Shown: positions 18,605-26,411 of the stretch, in pieces
Numbering within the stretch: position 1 is the first letter of the stretch
Layout: each line of letters begins with the position of its first letter
The notes under the pieces: generated by a model
Seen by the model: the letters and a program-made list of their open reading frames with translations, nothing else
Databases searched by the model: none
What the model was told of the DNA's origin: nothing
Origin: Parabacteroides goldsteinii
Lineage (GTDB): Bacteria; Bacteroidota; Bacteroidia; Bacteroidales; Tannerellaceae
Assembly (NCBI RefSeq): GCF_015550595.1
Contig: NZ_JADNBB010000001.1
Coordinates: 181,741 to 245,740 of the forward strand
Direction: 5' to 3'
Length of the DNA: 64,000 bases
Translations under genes and position numbers: made by a program

Positions 18605-20602
18605 TTAGTTGTATCCAATCTTATAAAGCAACGCATCCTTGGCAGGGATCGTCACCTTTAATGTTTCCTTAACAGGTTGTTCATCTCCGCTCCAAAGCTC
18701 TTTCACCCGGTAAGTAACGGTTGGTTCCAGACCGAGACGTTCAAGTGAAATTGTGGTGTTCATCTCCTCTTCCGAATAATTAAAGATAGCGAAATAAGAC
18801 GTTCCGTCTGCATCATGATGAATAAATTGATTTTCAGAACGCTCTCCGTTTCCTTCCACCGGAGTAAACGAAATGCCTTTAGCGACAGCATTTACCTCCG
18901 GATTGGTCATGAATTTCATAGCACGATCTTTATCTATTTGTTTTCCGCCTTTACTGAAATCATCCCCAACGATATACAAACCGGTAATGGCACCGGAAGT
19001 CATACGGGCACGGTTCTCACCTTCGGTCGCTTCACGCAGCACCAGATGGTCGGCATCATTATACTGATACACTTCATCCTGCCACCAACCGTAAGAAAGG
19101 GCATTCAGTGTATACTCAGTATCCTTGATCTTATTCCATGCATCGCAGGCGATACGACGTGAATTCGCGTAATGGGCAGGGAATACAGGAGAAATCGACA
19201 AATTGATGTACATGTCACCGAAATATTTATTCAATAACTGCATACCGTAGTTGTAAGCCTGGATACCTGTCCGGATTTCCGGATTATACCATTTGTCGGC
19301 TTCCATGGCTCCATGCGTCATAAAGTCCATCTTCACATATTTGAAACCGCAACGGTGGAACAAGTCAGAAGTCTTCTTCATCATCTCCTCGATGGCCGGA
19401 TGAGTCGGGTCGATCGCATAAGCGCCGTCCAGTTCCTGAGGCTGACCGTTTGCATACAGATAGACATCTTTATACTTATAATCAGGAGCATCCTCGATGG
19501 TCCGTTCCGGATGTTTACCCCAATCGGTAAAAGGCGTCCAGTACACACCGGCAATCTGTCCGTTTGCCGCACAATGATCTACGAAATCTTTCAGTTCCTC
19601 ATCTCTAAAGCTGTTCCAGCCGGAATCGAGACCGATCGTCACATTGCCGTCCGTATTTACAAAATGATTGTTCTGCAAATTATTCTTGAAGAAGTCGGAT
19701 ACTTCCAACGCCTTCTGGTAAGTCAGATTAAACTGAAGTGCCCCCCAACTGTTCCAGCCGAAAGTAACGGCACCCGGCCATTTCTTTACAGGAGCCACCA
19801 CCGCATTTGCTTTTCCGTATTCTTCCAGTCCGGCACGCCAGTCGTTAAAGAAGCCGACAAATACTTTCGGGGATTTTACTTCTTTACCTTTCAGTGCACC
19901 ATGTGCTTTCGAATCACGTGTCAACGTATCGGCTACACCTCCGAAGCAGACCAGCGAACCGATATTATTACGGTCACCCTGAGTCATATCGATACCGGTT
20001 TTCCAGTCGGAATGTTCCACCGAACCGATCACAAGACCTTTACGGTCATGGTTATTAAATACGGTTGCCACCTCATAACTGCGTAACTTATCGAAAGTCA
20101 GCGGATGAGACTGGTAACGGATCCAGCAATCGTTATCGAAAGGTTGGAACAACGCACGGTTATCCCCTTCGGCAAGCAAAGCAGGCATACGGTCGACGTT
20201 GACCGGAGCCATATAATTCGATTCGACATCGGCATCCCCTCCCTGAAGAGTGAATTCCGTCAACAGATAATCTTTCTCCGGATAGATGTAGAAAGATTGT
20301 ACCAGTGTAGGCAGGTTACTGTCGGTATAGGTGACCTGCAATAATGACCCCTCGCCGAAAGCGTCGCTGATAGCGGTTGCTTTCGACCGGCTATTCTTGT
20401 AGTCACGGGTAGTGACCAATCTGTCGCCCAGTTTATATGAGGCGTAGACTCCATCGGAAAGAAGCTGATTCTCTTTCTCGATACGATGGCCTTTCTGCGC
20501 CTGATCGTAGCTGACCGTCCATTTCCCCGAAGAAACGGATGGTTCACCACAGGACACAAGCAGGGCGAGCAATAATAGCAGATTTAAATTGATGAGTTTC
20601 AT
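18605..20602 (-). CDS. Clan GH-D glycoside hydrolase lipoprotein (alpha-galactosidase-like)
   Basis: Predicted surface or periplasmic glycosidase anchored as a lipoprotein (lipobox LVSC followed by GEPSVSSG). It has 665 residues. An N-terminal beta domain precedes a barrel starting FGWNSWGALQ, with presumed nucleophile Asp in YVKMDF (about D426) and acid/base Asp in RRIACDAW (about D487). It aligns along almost its full length with the enzyme at 11455 but ends with a short beta domain (LLYKIGYN) and lacks the sorting-like tail. The paralogues may act at different locations or on different linkages. GH27-like assignment is by motif only. Confidence 0.88.
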   Translation of the reverse strand: MKLINLNLLLLLALLVSCGEPSVSSGKWTVSYDQAQKGHRIEKENQLLSDGVYASYKLGDRLVTTRDYKNSRSKATAISDAFGEGSLLQVTYTDSNLPTLVQSFYIYPEKDYLLTEFTLQGGDADVESNYMAPVNVDRMPALLAEGDNRALFQPFDNDCWIRYQSHPLTFDKLRSYEVATVFNNHDRKGLVIGSVEHSDWKTGIDMTQGDRNNIGSLVCFGGVADTLTRDSKAHGALKGKEVKSPKVFVGFFNDWRAGLEEYGKANAVVAPVKKWPGAVTFGWNSWGALQFNLTYQKALEVSDFFKNNLQNNHFVNTDGNVTIGLDSGWNSFRDEELKDFVDHCAANGQIAGVYWTPFTDWGKHPERTIEDAPDYKYKDVYLYANGQPQELDGAYAIDPTHPAIEEMMKKTSDLFHRCGFKYVKMDFMTHGAMEADKWYNPEIRTGIQAYNYGMQLLNKYFGDMYINLSISPVFPAHYANSRRIACDAWNKIKDTEYTLNALSYGWWQDEVYQYNDADHLVLREATEGENRARMTSGAITGLYIVGDDFSKGGKQIDKDRAMKFMTNPEVNAVAKGISFTPVEGNGERSENQFIHHDADGTSYFAIFNYSEEEMNTTISLERLGLEPTVTYRVKELWSGDEQPVKETLKVTIPAKDALLYKIGYN

Positions 20603-20635
20603 GTATTGATAATTAAATGTGTGTTTTCAAATGTG

Positions 20636-20654
20636 GTCCGGCTTTATTCCGGAC
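20636..20654 (-). other. Small intergenic hairpin in the PUL operon
   Basis: A 6-bp perfect stem (GTCCGG / CCGGAC, 7-nt loop) lies between the GH36 and clan GH-D lipoprotein genes. There is no T tract on the - strand, so an mRNA processing or stability role is as likely as termination. Confidence 0.4.
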
Positions 20655-20658
20655 AATA

Positions 20659-22863
20659 TCATTGCTCCGTAATCAATAGGACAGTACTTTCATACGTATT
20701 CCCGATCTTCAGGCTGATGCCGGCATTCATCAGATAATCGCCGGGGAAGACCTGGCCGTCTCCATAAAAGGTACTGTCTCCGGCTTTGTTCAATTCAGTA
20801 ATCTTATACATTTTAGCCGGATCCAGTCCTTTCAATTTGGTCTCAAAGAATGTCGTACGTCCGTGGTATTTCAGGCTATAAGCAAAAAATACCGATTCCT
20901 TTTTATCTTTCGATATATACATATGCGAAGCCCATCCGTTTCCGTCGTAAGGAGATTTGAGACGATAGAGGTCGCCCAGCTGTACGATCGGACGGATACG
21001 TTTATAGTTCCTGATAGCCTGTTCTGCAAAAGGCAATTCATCGCCGGTCAGATCCTTCGGCTGCAACTCCATACCCAAACGGCCTGTCATGGCGACATCG
21101 AAGCGGAACTTTAGCGGAGCCATCATACCTGTCTGATGGTTCGGAGTGGTCGACACATGCGAAGCAGTTGCCTTTGCCGGAAAGAAAAGATTCGTACTGT
21201 ATTGGATGAATATACGATCAAGCGAGTTGGTATTATCGCTAGCCCAGAACTCATCATGATATTTCAAAGCACCGAAGTCGAGACGACCGCCACCGGAAGA
21301 ACACAACTGGATCATAACATCCGGATGTTTTTCACGAATCCGCTCATAAGCACTGTACAGTCCTTTTGTATACTCGATCCAGAAGTGGGTCTGATTTTCT
21401 TTCGACAAATAGTCGGAACCGAAGTTATCGACATGACGGTTTGCGTCCCATTTAATATAGGAAATATGGGGAGATAGGGCAATCACATCGTCGAAAGTCT
21501 GTACCACAAAGTCCTGTACAGCCGGATTACTCAGGTCGAGCAACCATTGGTTACGCATCGGGATAATATCCCGTTTGCCGCTCTTCACGATCCATTCCGG
21601 ATGCTTTTCCGCCAATTCGCTCTTCGGGCTTACCATTTCCGGTTCAATCCAGATACCGAATTTCAGACCTTTATTTACAGCGTATTTCGCCAGGTAGTCG
21701 ATACCACGCGGCAGTTTCTTCTTATTCACCTGCCAGTCACCCAGGCCGACTTTATCCGAGTTACGCGGATACTTATTGGCAAACCAGCCATCGTCTAATA
21801 CGAACATCTCGACACCGAACCCGGCAGCATCATCGATCATATCTGTGATCGTCTTCTCTGTAAAATCAAAATAGGCACCTTCCCAACTGTTCAGCACGAT
21901 CGGCAATTCCTGATCGCCATGAGCCAGTGCATAGTTACGCGACCAGTCATGCAGATTTCTGGAAACCTGTCCTTTACCGGCAGAGCTGTAGGTCCATACC
22001 ATCTCCGGAGTTTGCAAGACTTTACCCGGTTCCAGGTTATAAGTAGAGGCAAAATTATTCATGCCGGTCAGTATATGCAGCATGCCGCATTCATCTATTT
22101 CAAAAGAATTCAGATAGTTTCCCGACCAAGCAAGGGAACCGCCATAGACTTCACCCATATCTTCATAAGCCGGTCCGTTCAGAGAAAGCAGGAAAGAAGA
22201 GTTTTCAGACTGTGTAGTCCGTACCCCTTTCTTAGACTCTATCCGTTTGACACCGGAAGTCAGTTGTTCTTCCACCAACTGCATTTCGGAAGCCCATGCA
22301 CCATGAAAATGCGTCAGATAATAGGAATCTGCATGTAAAGGGAGATAAGCGGAAGATACATTTTCGACTGCCAGACGGCTATTTTCCTGATGGGAGATCG
22401 AAACTGACTGGCAGATCACATTCTCTTTCTGGTAAGCAACGAAGTTCAGATTGACAAAAACCGGATACAAAGGATCTTTCAGCCGGATCACTGTTTCGAC
22501 TCTGTTAGCATCGACATTCTTTACCGAATGATCTGCATATATTAATTCGGTAGTCTGAACACCGTCAGTATGTGTCAGCTTCAGTGCCGGATTCAGGAAA
22601 AGACGACCTCCGTAAGCAGGATAGATTGCCGGAGCATAACCGATACCATTATCCGGCTGTTCTTTATACTTCTTAGTAAGGAAAGGGGAAACATGCTGGA
22701 ACTTATCTCCAAAATAGTTATATACTACCTTTTTATCCGGAGAGATAGAAAAGACCATATTTAAGTCGTTCGTAGAGACGGATATGATATCCGCATCTTT
22801 CTCCTGGGAAGATACATTCATACACCCCAGTAAGAGGGCTACAGTTAACAATAGTGCTTTCAT
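20659..22863 (-). CDS. GH36 alpha-galactosidase
   Basis: Hydrolyses terminal alpha-1,6-galactose from oligosaccharides. It has 734 residues, the usual GH36 length. The signal peptide contains a possible lipobox (LLLGCMN), so it may be a lipoprotein. GH36 signatures are the long N-terminal beta-sandwich, FVLDDGWF, DWQVNKKKLP, FGIWIEPEMV, the nucleophile in YIKWDANRH (about D473), LCSSGGGRLD, and the acid/base in FWASDNTN (about D543). It is the first gene of the operon that continues through the clan GH-D lipoprotein, SusC and SusD, and it is the strongest clue to the substrate of this locus. Confidence 0.95.
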   Translation of the reverse strand: MKALLLTVALLLGCMNVSSQEKDADIISVSTNDLNMVFSISPDKKVVYNYFGDKFQHVSPFLTKKYKEQPDNGIGYAPAIYPAYGGRLFLNPALKLTHTDGVQTTELIYADHSVKNVDANRVETVIRLKDPLYPVFVNLNFVAYQKENVICQSVSISHQENSRLAVENVSSAYLPLHADSYYLTHFHGAWASEMQLVEEQLTSGVKRIESKKGVRTTQSENSSFLLSLNGPAYEDMGEVYGGSLAWSGNYLNSFEIDECGMLHILTGMNNFASTYNLEPGKVLQTPEMVWTYSSAGKGQVSRNLHDWSRNYALAHGDQELPIVLNSWEGAYFDFTEKTITDMIDDAAGFGVEMFVLDDGWFANKYPRNSDKVGLGDWQVNKKKLPRGIDYLAKYAVNKGLKFGIWIEPEMVSPKSELAEKHPEWIVKSGKRDIIPMRNQWLLDLSNPAVQDFVVQTFDDVIALSPHISYIKWDANRHVDNFGSDYLSKENQTHFWIEYTKGLYSAYERIREKHPDVMIQLCSSGGGRLDFGALKYHDEFWASDNTNSLDRIFIQYSTNLFFPAKATASHVSTTPNHQTGMMAPLKFRFDVAMTGRLGMELQPKDLTGDELPFAEQAIRNYKRIRPIVQLGDLYRLKSPYDGNGWASHMYISKDKKESVFFAYSLKYHGRTTFFETKLKGLDPAKMYKITELNKAGDSTFYGDGQVFPGDYLMNAGISLKIGNTYESTVLLITEQ

Positions 22864-23033
22864 GTCTATCAGTTTTATTTTACTTATTCAAGGTTGATGG
22901 TGCAAACTAAGCCAATAAACAGAAGCTGGAAAAGTACGGATTCGCCAATTATTTGTATTTATGCACTTAATTCATAGAAGACTAATAAGATTGCAACATT
23001 TACGTCATTTTTTGACGCATTTATAACAAGGGT

Positions 23034-23070
23034 AAAAAACAAAAAAGGTTTGCATCCATAAATGCAAACC
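23034..23070 (-). terminator. Second terminator downstream of small RNA copy A
   Basis: On the - strand a perfect 9-bp stem (GGTTTGCAT / ATGCAAACC, 6-nt loop) is followed by T6-G-T6. It acts on - transcription coming from small RNA copy A and, further upstream, the LytTR/LiaF-like operon. Confidence 0.8.
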
Positions 23071-23072
23071 CC

Positions 23073-23154
23073 TATAAAACATTAAAGGCTGTCTCACGAC
23101 AACCCCTAACCAATTTTGTTAACCTTAAATCTAATACTATTATGAAAAAACCAC
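23073..23154 (-). ncRNA. Candidate small RNA, copy A of a three-member family
   Basis: About 82 nt on the - strand. It begins at GTGGTTTTTTCATAATAG, continues through a conserved AT-rich core (TTAGATTTAAGGTTAAC) and ends in a hairpin (GGTTGTC, GTGA loop, GACAGCC at 23087-23104) followed by a T-rich run. Copies B and C share nearly the whole sequence. The stem differs between copies (GG/CC here, GC/GC in B and C) but still pairs on the - strand, where a G-U pair is kept and the loop is a GNRA tetraloop. A promoter lies immediately upstream. No coding potential is seen. Function unknown; it could instead be a repeated terminator element. Confidence 0.6.
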
Positions 23155-23158
23155 AATG

Positions 23159-23189
23159 CAAAGATAAGCCCTGAACAAGGGTTTGTCAA
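23159..23189 (-). promoter_or_regulatory. Promoter of small RNA copy A
   Basis: On the - strand, TTG at 23187-23189, 20 bp, then TATCTTTG at 23159-23166. This matches the Bacteroidales -33/-7 consensus and predicts a start near 23153. Confidence 0.65.
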
Positions 23190-23310
23190 GTCTTTTACAG
23201 ACAATATATGTTAAGCCTTACGAGCTTTGTAGCTAAAAATTGTTTCCGAACACAAATCTTTATACAATACAGACAAAAACTGCTAATTTTAACAGTTAAA
23301 GCGAGGCATT

Positions 23311-24108
23311 TTATAAAGAAAGCCGCTCTTTAAGCAACCTGTATCCGGTCAGGCTGGCACGCAAGCAGACACCTGTCTTCAGACGTACCTGGTAACTGTC
23401 TTTGCCGAACAATTCCACACGGATGATCTGATCGCTGTTCACGATACAGGAACGGTGAATACGAATGAAAGAGTTTTCCGGCAAATGCGTCTCAAAATAT
23501 TTCATTGTTTGTTCCTTGACATATTGACCTGTCGAAGTGAACAGCGTCACATAATCGCCGCTTGCCTGGATATAGAGCAACTCATCCAACTGGATCAGAT
23601 GGATACGTGTGCCGTCTTTCACAGAGATACGATCCAGCAAAGTTTCTTCAGGTGGCAATGACGTTTCTGTCTCAAGAGAAACAGAAGAATCCTCGGACGG
23701 GTCCTCTTTCCGAATCTCTTTCCAGCGAATAAAATACCACTGAGCCAGAATGATCCATACTAACAGACCAAACAGAAAACGAAAAGGGATCGTGGAGGCA
23801 AACCATTCCATCCGATCGGGGCAAATCAATGTCCCCACCATATACCCTCCTATAGTAGAAATCGCCAAGACACCGATGGTCAATGCGATCTGGGCCTGTA
23901 TCGGGCGCAATACTCCGGTAACATACCAAAGCAGAAAACCGGAAACAGAGAATAACCCTACCGAGACCAGACTGTCCAGCCAGGCAACAAGCCACCCCGT
24001 ATGTTCGTAGTAATACAACAACAAGGCTCCTATGCCACAAGCTATCAACGCCAACGTGATACCGGCAATCCTATAAAAGACAGAGTTTATAAACGGATGC
24101 GTCTGCAT
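23311..24108 (-). CDS. Membrane-anchored LytTR-domain transcription regulator
   Basis: Membrane protein with a cytoplasmic DNA-binding domain. The ATG at 24108 gives 265 residues; the TTG at 24114 is less likely. Four hydrophobic segments fill residues 10-130 (FYRIAGITLALIACGIGALL and others), followed by a Glu-rich linker and a LytTR domain at about 165-262 (IQLDELLYIQASGDYVTLFT, SFIRIHRSCIVN, GVCLRASLTGYRLL). There is no receiver domain, so control by phosphorelay is not expected; sensing may occur through the membrane part. It lies 2 bp after the LiaF-like gene and is surely cotranscribed with it, suggesting an envelope-stress or membrane-status response. Confidence 0.88.
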   Translation of the reverse strand: MQTHPFINSVFYRIAGITLALIACGIGALLLYYYEHTGWLVAWLDSLVSVGLFSVSGFLLWYVTGVLRPIQAQIALTIGVLAISTIGGYMVGTLICPDRMEWFASTIPFRFLFGLLVWIILAQWYFIRWKEIRKEDPSEDSSVSLETETSLPPEETLLDRISVKDGTRIHLIQLDELLYIQASGDYVTLFTSTGQYVKEQTMKYFETHLPENSFIRIHRSCIVNSDQIIRVELFGKDSYQVRLKTGVCLRASLTGYRLLKERLSL

Positions 24109-24110
24109 AA

Positions 24111-24839
24111 TCAACTTTTGAATTCAATTCCGCCGAAAGTTGTATTTCCACGTACTACTAACACATGTTCTTTATCCATATCTACAGAAGCATTGAAGCG
24201 TTTATCTTCAATTCCTCCCATCAGCGGACGGACATTAAAATGAAGTCGCCAGTCATTGGGCACATATATTTCCACCCCGGCAAACGTACAGTCGATGTCA
24301 ATATAGGTTCGCGGACCTTCCAGCTTTGTTCGTCGCAGATCCAGAACGGTTCCTCCGAACAAAACCTTGATCCGTGCCCCTTTGAAAACCGGTTCCAGAA
24401 TGATCTGCTCCACGGAGCTAAACGTATTATCCGATTCCACATAACCGTCTATATTGACAAATTCACTTTTTGTGCCAGCGTCTGCCCCGTTCCCCGTCGC
24501 CTCCCCTCTATTTCTCCCATAAGCATTGTTTTTCTTTCGTGGCGAAAAGAGGATCACGATACCGGCCAACACCAGGAGCAGCGGCCAAATAGTCATACCA
24601 CTGCCATCCATCCAATCCAGTTCCGGCATCAGAAAATAGAATCCGAATAAAAAGGTGATCAACCCTCCGACATACTGGCGGGAGAAAAAGGAAAAAACTC
24701 CGACATACATAACCAGCATCTGCCAGGATACTATAATATCAAAGATATCGGTTGCTATCATACCCATATTCTTCAACAGCCATACAATCCCGACTACGAT
24801 AAACGGGATTGCCCAAAAGATGTTTTTTCTAAAAGCCAT
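24111..24839 (-). CDS. LiaF-like membrane protein
   Basis: The 242-residue protein has an N-terminal membrane region with about four helices (IFWAIPFIVVGIVWLL, WQMLVMYVGVFSFF, GGLITFLFGFYFL, MTIWPLLLVLAGIVIL) and a C-terminal soluble beta domain from about 125 (IKVLFGGTVLDLRRTKL, FAGVEIYVPNDWRLHFNV, FGGIEF). This matches the DUF5668 plus LiaF C-terminal arrangement. In Firmicutes LiaF restrains the LiaRS cell-envelope stress system; in Bacteroidetes such proteins often pair with LytTR regulators, as here. It probably modulates the LytTR protein downstream. A consensus promoter lies upstream at 24866-24896. Confidence 0.85.
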   Translation of the reverse strand: MAFRKNIFWAIPFIVVGIVWLLKNMGMIATDIFDIIVSWQMLVMYVGVFSFFSRQYVGGLITFLFGFYFLMPELDWMDGSGMTIWPLLLVLAGIVILFSPRKKNNAYGRNRGEATGNGADAGTKSEFVNIDGYVESDNTFSSVEQIILEPVFKGARIKVLFGGTVLDLRRTKLEGPRTYIDIDCTFAGVEIYVPNDWRLHFNVRPLMGGIEDKRFNASVDMDKEHVLVVRGNTTFGGIEFKS

Positions 24840-24865
24840 AATCTATATTGTTTAAGTGTTTGGGA

Positions 24866-24896
24866 CAAAAGTAGGTATCAGACATCTCCCGAACAA
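24866..24896 (-). promoter_or_regulatory. Promoter of the LiaF-like/LytTR operon
   Basis: On the - strand, TTG at 24894-24896, 20 bp, then TACTTTTG at 24866-24873, 26 bp before the LiaF-like start codon. It fits the Bacteroidales consensus. Confidence 0.75.
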
Positions 24897-25064
24897 GAGA
24901 GATACGCTCTATTACAGGCAAATATCGGTGAACTGCCGATAATTACCGATAAAAAAAGGATATTATTTACTCTTTGCCGCAAACTTTCTATTTATACCGG
25001 CAGATAACAAACACAAAAGGGAACAGAAAGCGACCAGTATACAAATAAGAAAATGCAATATCAA

Positions 25065-25166
25065 CTATCATACTATCATTCTTCGACTTATTCACCATAT
25101 TATCAATATATTAGATTATGATAGTTGCTGTTTTCAACTATCATTCAACTATCATACATCTATCAT
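25065..25166. repeat. Cluster of CTATCAT motifs with a dyad
   Basis: CTATCAT occurs at 25065, 25073, 25138, 25149 and 25160, and inverted (ATGATAG) at 25118. ATGATAGTTG (25118-25127) and CAACTATCAT (25135-25144) form a perfect 10-bp dyad with a 7-nt spacer. It resembles a multi-site protein-binding array or a recombination-associated repeat. No gene is seen between 24840 and 25657. Confidence 0.6.
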
Positions 25167-25182
25167 CATCCATTTAAAAACA

Positions 25183-25203
25183 GAAAAGGCTATAACCTTT
25201 TTT
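25183..25203. terminator. Short bidirectional terminator-like hairpin
   Basis: AAAAGG and CCTTTT flank a CTATAA-like loop and end in a T run on +. It lies in the gene-free stretch next to the CTATCAT cluster, with no obvious gene to terminate on either side. Confidence 0.4.
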
Positions 25204-25256
25204 GAGCAGATATATGGCTAAAAATCAACAATATAGTAATAAATATGTTTTACCAC

Positions 25257-25328
25257 CCGGGTCTCAATGATCCCGACACCCGGATGTGAGCATCGTCGAG
25301 ATGGGGGTGTGAAAAGGGGTGAGACCGG
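25257..25328. other. GC-rich nested hairpin element in a gene-free region
   Basis: Within AT-rich surroundings, GGTCTCA (25260-25266) pairs with TGAGACC (25320-25326). Inside it ACACCC (25276-25281) pairs with GGGTGT (25305-25310), and CATC (25291) with GATG (25300). The three nested stems suggest a folded RNA or single-stranded DNA structure. No promoter was identified and the function is unknown. Confidence 0.4.
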
Positions 25329-25358
25329 CATCTCAGCAAGTAAGAGTAAGCACTTCCA

Positions 25359-25400
25359 TGAAAATATACTATCGCTTTGATGAAAATATACTATCGCTTT
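25359..25400. repeat. Two-copy 22-bp tandem repeat
   Basis: The 20-base unit TGAAAATATACTATCGCTTT occurs at 25359-25378 and 25381-25400, a period of 22 bp. It lies just beyond the structured element and upstream (on +) of small RNA copy B. Confidence 0.7.
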
Positions 25401-25436
25401 TGGAGAAAAAGCAGGAGGGACACGATGAAGCACCCC

Positions 25437-25519
25437 CTATAAACAATTAAAGCCTGTCTCACGACAAGCCCTAACCAACTTTGTTAACCTTAAATCTAAT
25501 ACTATTATGAAAAAACCAC
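25437..25519 (-). ncRNA. Candidate small RNA, copy B of a three-member family
   Basis: About 83 nt on the - strand, almost identical to copies A and C. The hairpin is GCTTGTC, loop GTGA, GACAGGC (25452-25469), followed by a T-rich tail. Its promoter has TATATTTG at 25524. Sequence similarity with copy C continues about 100 bp upstream of the promoter (25561-25643 against 28867-28947), which points to duplication of the whole locus. It lies downstream of, and in the same orientation as, the DUF417 gene. Confidence 0.62.
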
Positions 25520-25523
25520 GATG

Positions 25524-25553
25524 CAAATATACAGCTTAATCCAAATTTGTCAA
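25524..25553 (-). promoter_or_regulatory. Promoter of small RNA copy B
   Basis: On the - strand, TTG at 25551-25553, 19 bp, then TATATTTG at 25524-25531, a full match to TAnnTTTG. Predicted start near 25518. Confidence 0.7.
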
Positions 25554-25657
25554 GGGGTTTTATGCTAAATCATGTTTCGTGTCATATAAGAAAAGCTAAC
25601 AAGTTTCAATATGTTTGTTTTTTGCTTCCGAAGTGTTAAAATAAACACTTTTTGTTC

Positions 25658-26242
25658 CTATTTCTTCTTTAATATGCGTTGCGCACAGTCGGATAATACA
25701 ACGATCGCTCCCGCAATAATCGCCGTGTCTTTGATCACCAAACGGCCTGCTCCCGTAAGCAGCGGGAAACCGTGTTCGCCACTTCCCAAGTCCGGAACCC
25801 ATACCTCCGGCGTAGTGACGAGAAACGACAAGGTACCGATTGTCATTATAATGGCCAACAAGGAGCCTACCAGTCCAATTTTAGGAGAAAAGATACCCAG
25901 GAAGGTTAAGATACCGATCGCCATGATCATAATACCCAGCCCGTGAGAGAAACCATACGTATTGTTTTCTACATGCCACTGATGTTTAGCTTCGTTGAAT
26001 TCACCTTCTTTCAGTTTATATTCTTTATATTCCGGTGCGCTTTTAGTATAGAAGAAGCTCATAAACGGGCTGTTTGCCACGAAAGGGACAATCCCTTCTG
26101 CTTCATAATTCCAGAACTTCAAACCGCCGATCCATACGAAGATGATCAGGATAGCTATGCGGATCAGGTTAATACCCAGCTTCTGTGAAGAAGCTGCCAG
26201 GTTCAGAAACGTGTCGAATAAATCTTTTAGTTTAGTAGTCAT
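25658..26242 (-). CDS. DUF417 (YkgB/RclC-like) inner-membrane protein
   Basis: A 194-residue inner-membrane protein with about four helices. Signatures of the DUF417 family are IRIAILIIFVWIGGLKFWNYEAEGIVPFVANSPFM (read as separate motifs IVFVWIGGLKF and EAEGIVPF), then ITFLGIFSPKIG, LSFLVTTPEVW and HGFPLLTGAGRLVIKD. The E. coli member RclC is linked to reactive-chlorine resistance; whether this one has that role is not shown. It is a monocistronic gene on -, between the radical SAM gene terminator and small RNA copy B. Confidence 0.85.
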   Translation of the reverse strand: MTTKLKDLFDTFLNLAASSQKLGINLIRIAILIIFVWIGGLKFWNYEAEGIVPFVANSPFMSFFYTKSAPEYKEYKLKEGEFNEAKHQWHVENNTYGFSHGLGIMIMAIGILTFLGIFSPKIGLVGSLLAIIMTIGTLSFLVTTPEVWVPDLGSGEHGFPLLTGAGRLVIKDTAIIAGAIVVLSDCAQRILKKK

Positions 26243-26350
26243 GTCTTTCTTTGTTTATCAGTTTAACTTATGATGCAAAGGTCCGACATTTCTACCCTAT
26301 GGGAAATGGCAATTCTACCGGATAATTTGACAATTATTCCCTAATACGCA

Positions 26351-26391
26351 ACAAAGCCGGTTAACAGAGGCATATTTCCTCGCTAACCGGC
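26351..26391 (-). terminator. Terminator of the radical SAM gene
   Basis: On the - strand GCCGGTTA pairs with TAACCGGC, with an inner GAGG/CCTC pairing, followed by TTTGTT. It lies 20 bp after the radical SAM stop. Confidence 0.75.
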
Positions 26392-26411
26392 CTTATTACA
26401 ACGAATTATTT

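Noticed and set aside
23143-23172. Plus-strand short peptide starting ATGAAAAAACC in the repeat
   Set aside because: The downstream codons differ among the three copies and stop after 10-18 residues, while promoter, hairpin and terminator are all on the - strand. A minus-strand RNA explains the conservation better.
25218-25433. - strand 71-codon open frame
   Set aside because: It begins at GTG, spans the structured and repeat elements, has no recognisable domain and no ribosome-site context. Likely chance.
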